This document shows positions 43,811 to 54,360 of a DNA stretch of 64,000 nucleotides, one piece after another. Within the stretch, counting starts at the first letter, position 1. Each line of letters begins with the position of its first letter. Below the pieces are notes generated by a model. That model saw nothing but the letters and a program-made list of their open reading frames with translations, was not told where the DNA came from and made no database searches. Source of the DNA: Hysterangium stoloniferum (taxonomy: Eukaryota; Basidiomycota; Agaricomycetes; Hysterangiales; Hysterangiaceae); NCBI GenBank assembly GCA_015178975.1, contig WHVD01000051.1, positions 434,001 through 498,000 of the forward strand. Reading direction: 5' to 3'. The translations under genes were made by a program, and so were the position numbers.

Positions 43811-45798
43811 CTGATCCACAACAACTAGGATTGCTGTGTGACCTTCGGATGCCGGTAGGTGCTCAATAAAATCCATAGAAATCGAGTTCCAAGGTTTTTC
43901 CGGTATCGGTAATTGTTTGAGTAGGCCATATGGTTTGTGTCGCTATGATTTAGAGTGTAAACACGTAGTACAGGATTTACAATAGTGCTTAACAAAATCT
44001 CAGATGCCGGGCCATGTATATTCTCTTCTAATGAGTGAGAGGATCTTATTGAGGCCGAAATGTCCCGAGATTGGGTGGTCGTGCTTATGTTGTAGGATTC
44101 GCAGCCGAAGGGTGTTGGAATCCGGTACATAAATGTGATTGTCAAGTCTAATAAAACCTTGTGAGTCTAATGACCATCGGGGTTGATCGGGGTCGGACGG
44201 GTTATCGAGGTGTGCTTTGGTGACTGGGTCTAATGGAATTGCCGATAGTATATCTTGATGTAACTTTTCAGTATCCATAAGGATAACACTTTGCAAGACT
44301 GGATGAATGAGGTAAGTGGCTCAGATAGACGCGGACAGTTGTTCCAATGAAAACATAGGCTTGAAATTATGCGGGTTAACTGTGGCGTAGTCGCTACTCC
44401 CCTCTTTAGGATAGACGTCCCATCGTCTAGTCATAGCGTCGGGCTTTCCACCAAGGTGGCCGGGACGGAAACGAATTACCATGTTGAAAGCAGAGAGGTA
44501 TTCGGACCATCGAGCTTGTCGACGGGTGAGAAGTTTTGTGGTTGAAAAGTAAACTAAATTTTTGTGGTCTGTAATAACATCTACCGGGTGGGCCGAGCCT
44601 TCCAAATAATGTCGCCATGTCTTGAAAGCTTCAAATATTGTGAGTAGTTCCTTATCGTGAACGTCATAGTTGAGTTCGGGCACCGAAAATGTGTGAGACA
44701 GAAAAGCTACTGGGTGTACTTCACCATCGGTATCCAGAATGGACAATATCGCGGCAAGCGCATAGTCCGAAGCATCAGTTTCCACAATGAGTTGAACGTC
44801 GGGCTTCCAGTGTGACAAAATAGGGGCGGATGTAAACGCACTTTTCAATTCCTGGAATGCCGATCAGCATTCTTTGGAGAAATTCCACGGGGCATCTTTA
44901 CGAGTAAGACGAGTGAGCGGGACGGTAATTTTTGAGTAGTTGTGAATGAAACGACGATAAAAATTGGCGAAGCCTAGAAAGGATTGAATATCCTTAACCT
45001 TCCGGGGTTCCGGCCAATCTTGAATGACTTGAATTTTAGAGTCGTCCATGCGGAGACCGTCAGGTCCCATCATAAACCCTAAATATTCAACTGTGTCGAC
45101 ATCAAAAGAACATTTTTTACCATTCGCAAAAAGACCATGTTTTCGGAGTCTTCGGAGAACTTCATGAACGTGTCCATCATGAAGTGTAGGATCTTCGGAG
45201 AATATGAGGATGTCGTCTAAATACACAATGACAAAGACTTGAGGAGGTCAGAAAAGACGTCATTGATAAAACGTTGAAAGACTGACAGAGCGTTGGTGAG
45301 GCCGAAAGGCATTACTAACCATTCAAAGGAGCCATAGCGAGTGCGAAAAGCCGTTTTCCATTCGTTGCCTTCGGCGATCCGAACCAAATGATAGGCATGC
45401 TTGAGATCTATCTTTGTATAGATTCGGGCCTTCCGAGGGGCATCGAGTAAATCGGAGATTAATGGTAATGGGTACTTGTCTTTTCGAGTGATCGCATTTA
45501 GTCCTCGAAAATCAACGCAAAGTCGAAGGGAACCATCTTTTTTTCGAACGAATAGGATGGGGGCTCCATAAGGAGACTTTGAGGGTCGGATAAAACCTAT
45601 AGCCAAATGTTCGTCCAAGAAATCTCGGATAGCCGATAATTCGGACTGCGAGAGAGGATAAACCAGGCCTAGGGGCGGATGTGAACCATCTTCAATATCA
45701 ATTTTCAAATCGTAAGGCCTGTGAGGGGCGAGTCGATCGGCTTTTTGTTTACTGAAGACATCTGCAAATTCATGGTATTTTTTGGGAACACCTTCCAA
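43811..45798 (-). pseudogene. Element D reverse transcriptase, RNase H and integrase zinc module
   Basis: The reverse transcriptase has the fingers motif [20 protein letters not shown], palm [15 protein letters not shown] and a catalytic box near 45226 ([11 protein letters not shown]). RNase H shows VETDASDYALAAIL and ITDHKNLVYFST. The integrase zinc module follows. Sequence flavour is that of Tf1/sushi-type chromoviruses, clearly different from elements A-C. Fossil with a few breaks. Confidence 0.9.
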
Positions 45799-46241
45799 AT
45801 CTGCAGATTGGTTCGGTCACCGGGGATGCAAAGCGACCGGTGACTTCATCAACTTTAAGATTGACTGTAAATGCTCGGGAGCCATCCAACTTGATGGCTC
45901 TCATAAAAGCTGCGGCATTTATTAGAGAGACGGGCGGCGGAGAGCTCGTATTTGCCATGGGGGCCGGAGGTGCTGTAGAGGCCATATTTGCCAAGACAGG
46001 CGGAAATGGACCAGTCGTAACGGGCGCCGATGGGGTTCGGAAATGGATACTGCCCAATACCCAATCAATCAACGGATTGTAGCGGTGAGCCAGTTATGTC
46101 CTAGAACCACGGAGCAGCTCGGGTCCAACTGTGTTACAAAAAATGTAACTGTCTGAAAGGTTCCACATGGGAACCAAAGTCGGAGTTCGCAGGCTTGCGA
46201 GATTACGGAGTTTGAGGTACCATCAACGAGTCGGAGCGGAA

Positions 46242-47424
46242 TGTTAAGAGCAGAAACTGACAGATGTCGGCTGGCTGACAGGGACCGAATGGAAGGACTT
46301 GGCTTCAGCTTATGTGCTGCACCCTCGCAAGTTACCGTCAGGTGTCCTTAAATTTCGGGCGGGCGAAAACTAGTCCTGTCAAGGGGTTGAGGGGTCGGAG
46401 ACCAAGAGTCAGAGGCTGAGAGAGTCAGAGACTGAGAGAGTCAGAGACCAAGAGAGTCAGAGACTGAGACAGTCGGAGACTGAGGCAGTCGGAGACTGAG
46501 AGTTGGAGACTGAGAGTGTCGGGGACTGAGAGTCGGAGACTGAGAGTTGGAGACTGAGAGTCGGAGACTGAGAGTCGGAGACTGAGAGTCGGAGACTGAG
46601 AGTCGGAGACTGAGAGTCGGAGACTGAGAGTCGGAGACTGAGAGTCGGAGACTGAGAGTCGGAGACTGAGAGTCGGAGACTGAGAGTCGGAGACTGAGAG
46701 TCGGAGGCTGAGAGTCGGAGACTGAGAGTCGGAGACTGAGAGTCGGAGACTGAGAGTCGGAGACTGAGAGTCGGAGACTGAGAGTCGGAGACTGAGAGTC
46801 GGAGACTGAGAGTCGGAGACTGAGAGTCGGAGACTGAGAGTCGGAGATTAGAGGTTGAAGTCGTAAATGTAGGTTGAATTGTAAATCGGATGGAGTCGGA
46901 ATGTGGTGGTCATGAATAGATAATGGAGTCGGAAATTAGAGGGTATCTAAGTCGATCTAAGTCGATATTCTGATTGTCTAATAACTACATTTACAGTGGG
47001 TTTATATATGAGTTATCGGCGTCTAGAAACTACTAACTAAGGGAAGAGCGGAAACACTATTTGACAAATAGACTTGACTAGAAACCGGAAAGTTACGATA
47101 AGATCGGAAGCCGAGATTTAGCCGAGAGCGGAATTACGAGAAAAGGGAATAGTCCACGGGCTACAGGTATATATGGGCATATGTGAAACATAGAGTAAAA
47201 CAGATCATCATAATGAAAGGGGACGTATCAAAGCATAACCAGATGGTACGAGTATATTTTGACAGGGGCGTAAATGAGGTTTGATCGCCGTGAAGGTATA
47301 CATCAGTGTCGGTATTCCGAAGGTTGCCGAAATGATGACTTGATCAATAACTTGGAACATCGATAGACTGTAGTATTCTCAGAGACCATCGGGTTGCGAC
47401 ATGGGTTACGACACGGTCATAACA
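46242..47424 (-). mobile_element. Solo LTR, family V, with an expanded tandem repeat
   Basis: A 1183-bp LTR beginning TGTTAAGAGCAG and ending GGTCATAACA, flanked by cggaa (46237-46241) and tggaa (47425-47429), one transition apart. Ends and much of the body resemble family IV; the extra length comes from the tandem array at 46390-46850. It inserted in the protease region of D. Confidence 0.88.
46390..46850 (-). repeat. 14-bp minisatellite inside an LTR
   Basis: The unit AGTCGGAGACTGAG is repeated about thirty times. The left third has degenerate units (agagtcagagactg and longer variants); from about 46556 some twenty units are almost identical, which suggests recent expansion. It lies between the conserved LTR motif (46295) and the TATA region. 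Confidence 0.93.
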
Positions 47425-48990
47425 TGGAATCGGATCTATTGCGTAGGTTTTTAACTGATTTTTTCTGGAAAAACTTGTATCTATAAAACAATGGGTTGAA
47501 CCTGAATCTATGAGAGCTCGAAATGTGAGGCTCCCGAGAGGTTCCGAAGTAAGATTTATGAACAAGGAATTAGGATCATACAAGGCAGATGCGTTAAGGT
47601 GACAATTTTCTGGTGTGCGAGGAGATTCAACGCAACTCTCCAAACGAACGGAATCCAGAGAGTTGCTTAATCTTTTTTCGACTCGACAGCCGGCTTGGCC
47701 GGTTGTGAGGTCGTGGCCGTATTAGCCGATCGGGCTTTTGTGGCTTTTGGGCAAGCAGCGACTCGGTGTCTGGGATCTGCGCACAACAAACAAAGGTTGT
47801 TGTCCATTCGGCATTGCTTTTCCTATGGTAGGAGCTTGCCATTGAAGCCGAGTTTGCCAGTTAAGTCGGGTTTGTCTTTGTCTTGAGACTTATTCGACTG
47901 TTTTCCCTTGCCTTTTTTGTCGTTAGCCCCTTTGTTTTCGGACTTCTTATCGGAGGTCGAGTTGCCATTGTTGTTGGTGTTTTGATTACCAGACTTGTTG
48001 GTGTTCTTATTGTCCGATGATTTTTTGTCCGAGGGGTTTTCGCGACTAATTTCCGAACGTCATTCCCAGTATCGGGCATCTGCGTTTTGGGCTTTCAGAC
48101 GCATGAGAGAGAGGGTCTTCAGCTTGCTGGTCTCTCCTTTGGAGACTTCGTCTTTGAGGCGAGACGGAAGGCCGGAGTAAAACTGGTAACGGAGGGCCGA
48201 ATCGCCCCAGTCGCAACGCACAGCGAGGTTGTTGAACTGGACGATGTAATCGGTGATGCACTGAGTGTCTTTCATTTTGAGATTAGAAAGCGCGGTTTCG
48301 GCATCGCCGGTTTGGTCGTAGGGACCGAAGTTGGTTTCGAGTTCCTCGACAAAGGCATCCCAATCGTGAAGCCAATCGGGGTCTTCAGAGGTGAGGCCAG
48401 AGAATGCGGGTTCAAACCAGGCTGCTGCGGAATCCTTAAGGTATGAGAGTGCGAAGTTTACCTTTCGGTCATCCGTTGCGAATGCAGCTGGGCAGTCCCG
48501 AAAGTTGAATCGACATTGCATAAGAAATGTCGGCAATTTCTTCAGGTTTGAGCCAGTGAATGGCTCAGGTTTGTTGACTCGGGTTTGCCCAGGTTCCTTT
48601 TCCTTGATATTGCTTTTAAGGAATTCGTTAAGGGATCCTAGAGTACCTGAAAACAATTCCCATGTTTCTTCAGGGTCAAGAGCCGGTTTCTTTTTTGCAG
48701 ACTTCTTGGAGCCACTAGCCTGAGGTTGGTCGCCATCCTCGGGTTCGTGTTCTGAAACTGGTTGATTGTTAATCTCCTCAGTTGCTTCGGGATCGGTTGC
48801 TTCAGTTACTTCTTCAGCATCGCCAGTAATCTCCACAAAGTGAGATTCTTCAGAGGTTTCTGGTAGCGGAGTTCTCTGAGTAGCTCGGGCTGTATACAGA
48901 AAAGGAGACTTGAGAGTGGAAGATTCTGCTTCACCGCTAGACTTGGCATTTCTTCTCGGAGGCATGATTAACGGAAAATGCGAGTGTGAA

Positions 48991-49000
48991 ATCAGAATAT
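48991..49000 (-). promoter_or_regulatory. Self-complementary primer-binding site of element D
   Basis: Two bases inside the 5' LTR the coding strand reads ATATTCTGAT. The complement ATCAGAATAT is in the same LTR on the coding strand (plus-strand 49295-49304), beginning 34 nt after the start of TATATGA (49332-49338). Same geometry as in element E with a different sequence. Confidence 0.75.
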
Positions 49001-49002
49001 AC

Positions 49003-49724
49003 TGTTAAGAACTGAAAACTGACTAATGTCGGTGGCCGACAGGGACCGATCGGAAGGACTTGGCTTCAGCTTATGTGCTGCACCCTCGCAAATATCCGTA
49101 GGGTGTCCTTAAATTTCGGGCGGGCGAAGACTAATCCTAATGAGTACCTTTCGGTGTGATACCAATCAGAATCAAAGGACAAGTTGAGCGTCAGGCCAAG
49201 GGGTCAGGGCCGGGAGTGGGTGAGCACACGCGAAGGCGGATGGGGGGATTCTTAGTATGAGACTGATACAGGCGTATGGGGGTATTCTGAGTCGATATTC
49301 TGATTGCCTAGTGACTACAACTACAGTGGGTTCATATACAAGTAACAGGCGTCTGGAAAATACTAATGGGGAGAAGGGCGGAACACGGTATTAACAATAA
49401 GCTTGACTAGGAACGGGAAGTTTATGATTAGTTCGGAGGCCGATGATAACCGAGAGCAGGATTACGATAAAAGAAAATAGTTCAAGGACTACAAATATAG
49501 ATAGACATATGCGAAACATAAGATTGAACGGATCAACATAATAAAGGGGACGTATCAAAGTTTGACCAGGCAATATGAGTTATTTTGACGTGGGCATAAA
49601 TGGAGTTTGATCTTCACGAAAACATTCGTCAGCTTCGGGGCCGATGGTTTCCGAGATGGTGACTTGAAATGTTGACAAGTGGCGATAACCTCGGGACCGA
49701 TAGGGTTGCGACACGGTCGTAACA
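49003..49724 (-). repeat. 5' LTR of element D, family IV
   Basis: 722 bp; plus-strand ends TGTTAAGAACTG and CGGTCGTAACA, followed by the duplication tcctg. It differs from the 3' LTR by roughly 24 transitions (about 3.3%), mostly at CpG. Confidence 0.95.
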
Positions 49725-49842
49725 TCCTGTTTGAATTGAACAATGTGATCTGCAAAGGTGCAGCACATAAGCTGAAGCCACATCCTTCCTGGAACTTCTG
49801 TGGGTTTCCCTGGAGACCCATCTGTGAGCCCCACACTTAACA
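49725..49842 (+). repeat. Degenerate family I-like LTR, right part
   Basis: The continuation, after element D, of the LTR at 39850-40097. It contains a variant of the conserved motif (gcagcacataagctgaagcc) and ends CCACACTTAACA. Confidence 0.6.
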
Positions 49843-50062
49843 ACATGGCACTTATGTAACATCTGATCTGATATCAACTTAGTTAGTTTATTCCTCTTCT
49901 CTTTCTGTATGCTCAATATTCAGAACTCTTCAGAACTCCAAATATCTGTAAACTCTCCCTCTGAAATTAAGGATACCCAAGCATTTGCATATGTAGGTGC
50001 ACAGCACATACATATGTAAGCTGAAGCCAAGTCCTGACCCCTACCTGGATGTATCCAAGTTC

Positions 50063-51002
50063 TGTTACGACCCATTCCTGGATACTTCAATATCTGATAT
50101 CATCCAAAACATCTGATCTCTGCCCCAAGTCTCTGATCCAACTTCCTGCCTCAATATCCAATCCTGACTTCTGACTACAGAACATTCATATGTAGTTCCT
50201 ATACTTCTGGATCTCACCTTTGTTCCACATTTGGTTACTTGTCGACTGACAAGTATTCACTCGTTTGCTTATTGTATTCCCATTTCAGAATACTTCCAAT
50301 TCCATCTTATTGTGATCTTAGTTTGTAGTACAATAACAAGAAAACTTATACATATTAGTTTCCACAAATTTTATAAGGCTGTCGGTATCAGCCTCACTCG
50401 GTCAACACAAACAGGACTAAGTTTTCTTTATTGTTACATATCAGTAGGATACAAGGTGAATGCGAGGTTCCCTAGGGAAGAGTGGGGAAAGGATTAATGG
50501 TCAAAGAGAAGATATCCTATCACTATAGGATATGGGGTTTTATATATGTACTGTAGAGTCAAGGTGAATGTGGTGGGAAAACAAAGAACCAAATGATCAG
50601 TCACAGGGGCACTACTTTTAAGTGACAGAATAATGAGTGGTTGCTGAGATAGGTTGGTGATGACAACCACATCATAAGGCACAAGGGTGCTAACTCAATG
50701 ATGGCGTATGTGGTAAGGTGGCCAGGCTTACAAATTTGTACTTTACATTAGATCTGATATCGACTTAGTTTCTTATTCCTTCCTTCTCTCTGTACACTTG
50801 ATATTCAGAACTCTTTGGAACTCTGAATATCCATACATATCCTCCAGCATAAAATCCCATCTCTGAAATTAAGGACTTTGAGTGTTTGTGTAGAGGTGCA
50901 GCACATAAGCTGAAGCTGATGTCCTGACCTTATTTGGAAGTTTCCAAGTTCCCAGTCACTTTCTGATAGTTCCAGAATAAGTTCCCGACACAGCACTTAA
51001 CA
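50063..51002 (+). mobile_element. Solo LTR, family III, inner copy
   Basis: It begins TGTTACGACCCATTCC and ends CAGCACTTAACA, flanked by the exact duplication agttc (50058-50062, 51003-51007). It contains a 358-bp insertion (50372-50729). Without that it is about 575 bp, close to the copy at 24249. Confidence 0.85.
50372..50729. mobile_element. Candidate 358-bp MITE with 8-bp duplication
   Basis: The 8-bp sequence acaaattt occurs on both sides (50364-50371, 50730-50737), and the family III LTR reads on across the insertion. Ends are imperfect inverted repeats (AAGGCTGTCG near the left, AAGCCTGGCC as complement of the right, 7 of 10 matching, offset by three bases). An 8-bp duplication suggests hAT. 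There is no coding region. Confidence 0.5.
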
Positions 51003-51064
51003 AGTTCCCAGTTATTTCCTGATAGTTTCCAGGATAAGTTTCTGACACAGTACTTAACATTCAG

Positions 51065-51265
51065 GGTAAAAGTCTCTGTCCTTTCAGTGCCTAGTGTGCC
51101 CACAAGTATACATGACACTTTGAACTAACTATAAGATAAGATATTCAGAGAATATGTATCTTAACAAAATATATCAAAGAAAATATAGAAAAAATTAAGG
51201 AGAAATATTAGATGTCCAGAGAAAAGAAATGTGAGGACAAGAACAGATACACCAACTCCCTCACA
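51065..51265 (-). repeat. A-family LTR fragment
   Basis: The part gtgcccacaagtatacatga and the following AT-rich block match the LTR at 12700-12790. On the minus strand it begins TGTGAGGGAG at 51265. Only the first 200 bp remain. Confidence 0.6.
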
Positions 51266-51270
51266 CTCCA

Positions 51271-51651
51271 TGTTGACTGAGGTATGTTACCCTCTTTGTG
51301 TTTGTCCTTAGTACAACTGTATTAATCTTGCCTCTTCAAGAGATACAATTCTTGTTAGAGTAAACTGCAAGCCAGGGAACCACAGTATGAGACTCTCTAT
51401 GTAGGTACTAAGTAACTTAGATAGAGTGGTGTAGAATAAACTGGTGATATAGCTGGGCTTCCAGTTGAGGTTTCTACCCCTGAACTGGACTAACTATATA
51501 CTGTACTACATGGTCTGTGCACCTGTCTGTAGGACTATCTGCTCAGGAACTATCTAATAATAACTATCACATGATGTGAACCAGTTGAATCTATACAGAC
51601 ACAAAATGAGATATGAGGTCATAGCTAATTGTATATACTCATATTCTAACA
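51271..51651 (-). repeat. LTR of the TGTTAGAATATGAG family
   Basis: On the minus strand it runs from TGTTAGAATATGAG to CTCAGTCAACA, 381 bp. The first 60 bp match the solo LTR at 34602, and the remainder matches 39600-39950. No duplication is found at its ends. Bases 51652-51882 hold nothing I recognise. Confidence 0.6.
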
Positions 51652-51882
51652 ATTCTTGCTATATTACCAAACTCCACAAAACCATATTGATAATTTTTCC
51701 AGACTTTAGTCCAACATCAAATGCTGATGAAATTGGGCAAAGCTGCCATCACCGATACAACTTTCGAGTGCCAGAACTGGGTAATAACATAAGATATTCT
51801 CTCATAATTCGCAAGCTGCAGCCTAAAATCCAAAAAGTACTCTACCAAAATTCACAAATTCAAGTAGATTTTTGGAAGTTTT

Positions 51883-52186
51883 GTAACGAAATACGCTCAG
51901 TCGATACTCGTAATGGTTCGACTCTATTTATTACCTGTAACAAAATACGCTACAGTAGGCTTTAGTTAAATAACACATCATGAAAGTAACAGTAGTTACA
52001 TATCTCAGTCGATACTTGTAATGGTTCAACTGAGGTATGGGATAGCAACCGTAGCTGTTAAATAGGTTGTCGCTAATATAAGCTTCAACCATTAGTATAC
52101 GTGTCAGGGACAACACGTCCTGGTATGTCCATGTAAGCTTGACATAGGGTGGACATAGAATAAGAGCGCAAGAGCCTATTTCAACA
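51883..52186 (-). repeat. 3' LTR of element H
   Basis: Plus-strand ends TGTAACGAAATACG and CTATTTCAACA. A purine tract on the coding strand (CCAGGGGGAG, 52187-52196) lies directly before it. Confidence 0.9.
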
Positions 52187-52311
52187 CTCCCCCTGGCTTG
52201 ACACGCTCTCACAGAGTCGCAATGTGATACACTGTTTGGTAAAGAGAGTTTTGGTGAGTGGCTTCGTGAACATGTTGGCGAGGTTATCAGTAGATGTGAT
52301 GCGGCACACTT

Positions 52312-54190
52312 CTATGTCCCTTCTTCAACTCGTTCTTGTATATAGTGATACTGTATGTTGATATGCTTGACACGTGTGTTGTGTTTCGTATTCTTGGTTA
52401 GGAGCACGGCCCCCAAATTATCATTGTACAATATGGCTGGCTTTGGTTGCGGGAAACCGACTTCATCCATTGCAGCGTACATCCATAAGCTTTGTTTCAT
52501 GCCCCTTGTAAGTGCCATGTACTCCGCCTCCGTCGTGGACAACACTACTGTTGGTTGATATTTGGAGCCCCACGCTGTAGGTCCCCCAGCTTGGATTAAT
52601 ACATGCCCGGAGCACGACCATCGTGTGTCAATATTTCCTGCATAATCTGCATCAATGTACCCGACTGGAGCAAGATTCTTGTCCGATCCACCATAAGTGA
52701 TTCCATAGTCGAGCATCCCCTTGACGTAGCGCAGTACGTGAGTTAGTGCATTCCAGTGCGCTTTCCCGGGATTTGAGGTGAATTTGCTGAGTGTGGTTAT
52801 GGGGTAGGAAAGTTCCGGCCATGTAGCTATCTGTGCGTACATGAGGGACCCAAGCAGCTCACGATACGGCTTATCTGAAATGAAAATACGGTCCTCAGTC
52901 ATTTGTGGGGCTTGTTCCTTCATTAGCGTGATACCTGGTGGTAACGGTGTTGGACGGGGGTTCGATTCCATCATTCCGAAACACTTGAGAACACGTTCAA
53001 GGTATGCACGCTGTGATATTCTTATTGTTCCACACTCCCTATCCCTGTCAATACGTACCCCCAAGACAAGGTTGGCATCCCCCAGGTCTTTCATCTCATA
53101 GGTCTGACCTAGTTCTTCTTTCACTCGTTCAGCTTCCTCTTTAGAGGATGATATTCCAGTGGTGTCATCCGTGTAGGTGCTTGTGATGGTTTATTTCCAT
53201 TTGCGTGTCTAGAGCGTACTGATGGGTCAGCTTTTGAGTGGTAATAGCCTAACTCACCCATTTCCCTGTCCAGAGTACCCCACCAGTTGTTAGCACCATC
53301 CATTGTGCCATACAGCATCCTCTCCAGCCATCCAACCTTTCCCGCTTCCTTCACCCCTGTCACAACCGTCACATGTCACGTATTGTCACAAACATTCAAA
53401 GGTAACTTTCGACAACTCTTCGACCTATCGAATTCAACTCGACAAACCGAACATTAATCGACACCATCGAATCTCTTTCGACATGTCTCATTTCGACGTC
53501 ATATATGATTTCATAATTAGTTCATAACATAGTCATAACCATACGATGAAAAGCATAAAAGGGCTATGAAAGAAGTGAGGGAAGTCAGTCAAAATATCTG
53601 TATATTAGTGATATTAGTAATCTACTTTGTCGTAACTTCTTCGACAAATACTTCCGTGAGTTCTTGCGACTGGTAATAGCCTCTTACTTCATCGACAGGG
53701 CGAATATATACTTCGTCGAACGAGGCTTTCGAGTTCGATTAGTAGAATATTATTCGACTATATCAAAGAATAATCGATTCGTGACAGCCCCATCAGGTAA
53801 CTCTATGTATGTAGTAGCTTGAGGGACAGAGTTGAGATATGCTGTGATGTAGTCGACTTGCCAGGCTTCCATGTCTGTTGCTGCAGCGATGGCGAGGTTC
53901 ATTCACAATGACTCGTATCATACGACTGAGGCATAGGTTTCGAAGAAATCAACACCGGGAATTTGCATAAACCCCTTAGCAACGAGGTGTGCCTTTCGTG
54001 CGACAAGGTTGCCGTTGCCGTCGTATTTATTTGCAAAGGTCCAGTGGGTTTTCACAAGTCTAGCATCCTCAGGGCAGTCCACTACTGTCCAAACTCCGCG
54101 TTTCCTCATCATCGCAAGTTCCTTGTTTATCGGTTCTTCCCATATATTGGGGAGTGACATCGCCTCACTGTAGGTATTAGGGAGCCACAT
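52312..54190 (-). pseudogene. Element H reverse transcriptase and RNase H
   Basis: The reverse transcriptase starts near 54190 with RLVKTHWTFANKYDGNGN and AHLVAKGFMQIPGVDFFETY, typical of Copia. A solo LTR (53358-53786) interrupts the palm region. The later part has KDLGDANLVLGVRIDRD, then RNase H with GYIDADYAGNIDTRWSCSGH, VVLSTTEAEYMAL and the terminal NTRVKHINIQYHYIQERV. Fossil. Confidence 0.9.
53358..53786 (+). mobile_element. Small solo LTR inside element H
   Basis: A 429-bp sequence beginning TGTCACAACC and ending TTCGTGACA, flanked by acccc (53353-53357) and gcccc (53787-53791), one transition apart. Rich in the motif TCGAC/GTCGA. It does not match the other LTR families here. The Copia reading continues across it. 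Confidence 0.7.
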
Positions 54191-54360
54191 GTTTGTCGGG
54201 TCTGGTAACGCCTTGGTAATAGTATGGAGGGTGCTCTTGTCGTGATCGTCTGCCCAAGCTTCTCCAGTGGCTTGGGTGTCTCATATGTTTTCCTCCAATG
54301 CAATTGAGTCTTTGAGTGCTCTTGTGGGTATATGTATACTTGGGAGCTGGCGAGCACTAT

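Larger units (their letters stand above)
45990..48965 (-). pseudogene. Element D gag and protease, split by a solo LTR
   Basis: Gag starts MPPRRNAKSSGEAES at 48965. Its core (NLKKLPTFLMQCRFNF, VNFALSYLKDSAAAWF, DYIVQFNNLAVRCDWGD) is close to element E. A zinc knuckle with CxxC, His and Cys (LCLLCADPRHRVAAC) lies near 47760-47800. The protease catalytic motif ALIDSGSTHCFID is near 47520, and the C-terminal strand (NPLIDWVLGSI) near 46060, beyond the solo LTR at 46242-47424. Fossil. Confidence 0.85.
40098..49724 (-). mobile_element. Ty3/Gypsy chromovirus D, both ends present
   Basis: A 9627-bp element bounded by two 722-bp LTRs and the exact duplication tcctg (40093-40097, 49725-49729). Coding order from the right: 5' LTR, self-complementary primer site, gag with zinc knuckle, protease, reverse transcriptase, RNase H, integrase, chromodomain, an antisense ORF, a purine tract and the 3' LTR. 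Two solo LTRs sit inside (43091-43810 and 46242-47424). The reverse transcriptase resembles Tf1/sushi-type chromoviruses. The LTRs differ at about two dozen sites by eye, all transitions. It is complete in outline but broken, with fewer than ten breaks besides the insertions. Confidence 0.93.
49857..51059 (+). repeat. Degenerate family III LTR, outer copy
   Basis: Left flank (tctgatatcaacttagtt, tcagaactcttcagaactcc, the conserved motif) and right end (CAGTACTTAACA) belong to one family III LTR, split by the inner copy at 50063-51002. Its start is missing. Confidence 0.6.

Noticed and set aside
46384-46860. CRISPR-like array
   Set aside because: The 14-bp units are directly adjacent with no unique spacers, and the setting is a eukaryotic LTR.
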